Shown one piece after another: positions 5,550 to 7,345 of a DNA stretch of 7,345 bases. The stretch is taken from the NCBI GenBank assembly GCA_900549375.1, contig URNY01000133.1, forward strand, positions 1-7,345, in the 5' to 3' direction. Numbering within the stretch: position 1 is the stretch's first letter; each line of letters starts with the position of its first letter. The translations under genes were made by a program, and so were the position numbers. This DNA is from an uncultured Bacteroidales bacterium. GTDB lineage: Bacteria > Bacteroidota > Bacteroidia > Bacteroidales > Muribaculaceae. The notes beneath the pieces are model-generated. The model was not told the origin of the DNA. It saw only the letters and a list, made by a program, of their open reading frames with translations, and ran no database searches.

Positions 5550-6595
5550 TTTTTCAGCCGCAAGACAAGCTCTCCCCCCGCTATTGCTTCCGCAAATTCA
5601 TTCATCTCTACGCATTCACTTCTTGTCAGATCACTTTTACGCGTTTCGTATTCCCACGGCGCCAGATAAAGCAATCTCCCTTCCGAGCATAAATCAAATA
5701 ATTTTCCGGGAGGTTTGAACAAAGGCGGAATCCCCTCCTTGCGGATTATGATGATACTCGCTCCCGCTTCAAGAGCAAGCCTTTGAATCTCCTTCTCTTT
5801 CGCGCTGATGAACGGCGAGACAAGCACCGCACCGCCGCGTGCGCTCTCAAGGCATTTCTCTCTGTATTCGGCAGCTTCGGTATCGGTAAACCGCCTCCTT
5901 ACTCTTACTGGCATAATCGATGGTTTCCTCAATAGGAAGATATTTCCCAGGACGGCGAAAAGCCGCCCGCAAATCTCCACACCTCTTCGAATCCTGAAAA
6001 GTTCCGGGTTTGATCTTTTGATGAGCAGTCGGCGCGGATTATCCTCTACATATCTTATCATCCTTTCGAGCTGGTCTTTCCCCTTAAGGATGGTGTGTTG
6101 AGGTTTTCCGTCAAAAATGGATAAGCTTTCCTTGTTTCCGTGCGGGTTTTCCGATCTGACGGTTGCCACCTCTTTCAATTTCGAGCTGCAAAGGGTCTTG
6201 ATATGCCCTATCACACGTCCGACATGCCGGTCGATTTCCTCTTTGACAAAAATCACGAGATGGATATGGTCGGGCATGAGAATAATCCGGCAGATGCCTA
6301 TTTGCGGATAGGAAGCGATGACTTCATTTATGGTGAAGTGGATTTTACGGCCGATTTCAGTATTTTCCGCTCTGGGAGCATCATTCTCTCCACGCCCGGC
6401 GGCAGGATTGCCGACAATTCTGCTCAGAGGCGGGAATCCTTTTGCCATCCGGAAAGTATACATATAAATTCTTCTTCCCTTATAGTCATTCCAGAAGGCA
6501 TTGCGGCTATAACTCGGCTTTATCTCCTGCCTCGGGGCGCTCCTCCGCTCAGGCTGCGCCTCGAATCTGGGTTTTGAGTTTTCTTTTGCGGCCAT
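5543..6595 (-). CDS. HUH (Y1) REP-associated/IS200-like transposase with C-terminal Rossmann-like extension
   Basis: The 350-residue protein contains a Y1 single-strand DNA transposase domain at about 35-200. NDYKGRRIYMYTFRM (36-50) is the first strand region, MPDHIHLVIFV (107-117) holds the HUH metal pair His110 and His112, and MIRYVEDNPRRLLIKR (179-194) carries the nucleophile Tyr182 followed by the DNPRR typical of REP-associated tyrosine transposases (RAYTs). These enzymes cut and join single-stranded DNA at hairpin repeats. A second domain, about 215-345, is not part of classical Y1 transposases: GGAVLVSPFISAKEKEI (254-270), ASIIIIR, PPLFKPPGKLFDLCSEGR (290-307) and LAPWEYETRK resemble the nucleotide-binding fold of DprA/LOG-like proteins as seen in Bacteroidota RAYT relatives, an assignment I hold less firmly. 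The first 30 residues are charged and poorly conserved, so the start could be later (Met45). No stop or frameshift breaks it and the catalytic residues are intact. Repeats lie on both sides. No second copy or clear IS ends are visible. Confidence 0.82.
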   Translation of the reverse strand: MAAKENSKPRFEAQPERRSAPRQEIKPSYSRNAFWNDYKGRRIYMYTFRMAKGFPPLSRIVGNPAAGRGENDAPRAENTEIGRKIHFTINEVIASYPQIGICRIILMPDHIHLVIFVKEEIDRHVGRVIGHIKTLCSSKLKEVATVRSENPHGNKESLSIFDGKPQHTILKGKDQLERMIRYVEDNPRRLLIKRSNPELFRIRRGVEICGRLFAVLGNIFLLRKPSIMPVRVRRRFTDTEAAEYREKCLESARGGAVLVSPFISAKEKEIQRLALEAGASIIIIRKEGIPPLFKPPGKLFDLCSEGRLLYLAPWEYETRKSDLTRSECVEMNEFAEAIAGGELVLRLKNL

Positions 6596-6615
6596 ATTTT
6601 TCGATTTGAGTTTAA

Positions 6616-6687
6616 CCTCGCGCCAAGGCGCCGAACCTTCCTCGCGCCAAGGCGCCGAGGCACTGAACCCCCTCGCGCCAAGGGGTC
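6616..6687. repeat. Three GC-rich hairpin-type repeats upstream of the transposase-like gene
   Basis: CCTCGCGCCAAGGCGCCGA begins at 6616 and again at 6640; a shorter copy CCTCGCGCCAAGG, continuing GGTC, begins at 6671. The copy at 6640-6660 is a nearly perfect inverted repeat: CCTCG and CGAGG pair, CGCC and GGCG pair, with AA in the loop and one bulged C. On the minus strand the shared core CCTTGGCGCGAGG is followed in two copies by GGTTC after a two-base step. Short palindromic repeats next to a RAYT gene resemble REP elements; that link is inference. They could also be ends of a mobile unit or a decayed local duplication. Confidence 0.85.
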
Positions 6688-6780
6688 AAAGCGAGAGGAA
6701 GCGATAGAGGCGGGGGCGAGGCGAGAGGTGGAAGAGGCGGGAGGGGCGAGAGGAGGCGAGGCCGGAGGGGTTGGGTGGAC
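6688..6780 (-). other. Purine-rich tract (plus strand); C-rich, G-poor on the leftward transcript, possible Rho-loading region
   Basis: The plus strand is almost entirely G and A, with recurring GAGGCG, GCGAGAGG and GGGAGGGG runs. Transcripts from the GT11-like gene read leftwards through this tract as C-rich, G-poor RNA, the composition favoured by Rho utilisation sites. No intrinsic terminator with a U-tract is seen in the 227 bp between that stop and the next start. The composition is directly visible; Rho-dependent termination is a guess. Confidence 0.35.
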
Positions 6781-6791
6781 GCCGCCTTGGC

Positions 6792-6822
6792 GGGGGCCGG
6801 GCCGGGCGGCCGGGCGGCCGGG
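6792..6822 (+). other. G-quadruplex motif abutting the stop of the GT11-like gene
   Basis: The plus strand carries five G-runs of three or more: GGGGG at 6792, then GGG at 6799, 6804, 6812 and 6820, with loops CC, CC, CGGCC and CGGCC. This satisfies the usual G3+N1-7 quadruplex pattern. The last two repeats are a tandem CGGCCGGG that can also pair with itself. The G-rich strand is the template for the leftward gene, whose TAA is at 6825-6823, immediately next to the motif. Confidence 0.65.
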
Positions 6823-7345
6823 TTAGAGGATTTCGCGGAAGAGGCAGGCAAAGCGGCCGAAGCTGGCGGCATCGAGGGGAGCGGCGGGGTCTTTCACCCA
6901 GTAGAGAGGGAGGTCGCGATACATCGCCGCCACAAGGGTGAAGGTGCTCGGCGGCCCGGCAAGCATGTCGCATTCGGAAAGAAGACAGAGGTCTTCGGCC
7001 GGGTTCCCTTTAGGGAATATGAGCCTGATGTCGTCGGTTTCGAGGGCTGAGCGGAACGCTGCCTCGTCGAGCGAGGGGTCGTTGCCGCAGATGAAAATGT
7101 CGGCCTTGCCGCCGGCGCATTCCGCGAGTTTGCGGGCTATTTCGATATATTGGTCGTCGGAATAGAAATAGCGGCCGCCGTTCCAGCGGGCATAGTCGCC
7201 GCGGCGAATATGGAGACCGATTGCCGGAATGCCGGCGCGTCTCGCGCTGTTGAGAGTCGTTTCAGCATTTTTTCGAACCTCCGGCCGGAATTCGAACATC
7301 TCCTTTATCTCCTCCAGATGGTTCAGAAAGGAATCGTAATGCCTC
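6823..7345 (-). CDS. Glycosyltransferase family 11-like (alpha-1,2-fucosyltransferase family), C-terminal part (5' end outside window)
   Basis: The visible 174 codons are open to the window edge, so the true start lies outside; the first in-frame ATG at 7299 is internal, because coding-like sequence (RHYDSFLNHLEEIKE) precedes it. The key motif is AIGLHIRRGDYARW at about 7222-7180, matching the H-x-R-R-x-D-Y donor-binding motif of GT11 and related fucosyltransferases. It is followed by YFYSDDQYIEIA, a DIFICGNDP strand, and the C-terminal SECDMLAGPPSTFTLVAAM, the position where GT11 proteins keep the second conserved S-T-F-S/T motif (here STFT). The end, WVKDPAAPLDAASFGRFACL, is not diagnostic. 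Such enzymes act in the cytoplasm on GDP-fucose to decorate surface glycans, so it fits the neighbouring genes. A related non-fucosyl HxRRxDY transferase is possible. Confidence 0.78.
   Translation of the reverse strand, partial: RHYDSFLNHLEEIKEMFEFRPEVRKNAETTLNSARRAGIPAIGLHIRRGDYARWNGGRYFYSDDQYIEIARKLAECAGGKADIFICGNDPSLDEAAFRSALETDDIRLIFPKGNPAEDLCLLSECDMLAGPPSTFTLVAAMYRDLPLYWVKDPAAPLDAASFGRFACLFREIL

Noticed and set aside
5479..6700. Complete IS200/IS605-type insertion sequence with defined ends
   Set aside because: No matching subterminal hairpins at both sides and no TnpB gene were found; the repeats on the two sides differ in sequence and type.
6612..6872. Leftward Pro/Ala-rich open frame of 86 codons
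   Set aside because: It translates the purine-rich tract and hairpin repeats, overlaps the end of the GT11-like gene, and has composition explained by base bias alone.
1..7345. tRNA, rRNA or known riboswitch genes
   Set aside because: No cloverleaf, rRNA segment or recognisable aptamer was noticed in the short intergenic regions, although no covariance search could be run.

Overview
The window looks like a chromosomal segment of a Bacteroidota member, probably order Bacteroidales with moderate GC content. This rests on the gene families, on candidate promoters with the Bacteroidota -7 element TAnnTTTG instead of a sigma70-type -10 box, on the weak A-rich ribosome binding sites, and on a lipoprotein form of the M28/glutaminyl-cyclase family. 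Genus cannot be fixed from the sequence alone.

Layout. At the left edge a lipoprotein M28 peptidase/glutaminyl cyclase is read leftwards (1-418, 3' end outside the window). It is separated by a 159-bp divergent promoter region from a rightward run of three closely spaced glycosyltransferases: a GT4 of the AviGT4-like type (578-1498), a WaaE/KdtX-like GT2 (1505-2302) and a second GT4 (2331-3455). These meet, tail to tail with a 12-bp overlap of coding ends, a leftward pair made of a GT90/LpsA-like transferase (4316-5290) and a DxD GT2 with a galactosyltransferase-type C-terminal motif (3444-4319), which overlap by 4 bp. Further right, also leftward, are an HUH (Y1, IS200/REP-associated) transposase-like gene with an extra C-terminal domain (5543-6595) and the C-terminal part of a GT11-like (alpha-1,2-fucosyltransferase family) gene (6823 to the edge).

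How the genes fit together. Six glycosyltransferases in 7 kb point to a surface-glycan locus. The WaaE-like and LpsA-like members favour lipopolysaccharide or lipooligosaccharide core/outer-core assembly on the cytoplasmic side of the inner membrane, but the sugars and linkages cannot be read from sequence. No polymerase, flippase or sugar-nucleotide synthesis gene is seen here.

The most unusual part is 5290-6823. The solitary HUH transposase-like gene is bordered on each side by a different repeat system: 9/28-bp tandem repeats and a 10-bp tandem repeat on its 3' side, and three GC-rich hairpin-forming repeats followed by a purine-rich tract and a G-quadruplex motif on its 5' side. The 9/28-bp repeats sit between a good candidate promoter and the GT90 start, so they probably form the mRNA leader of the GT90-GT2 operon. 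This is the best candidate for an undescribed system: a REP-like repeat and domesticated transposase unit embedded in a glycan locus.
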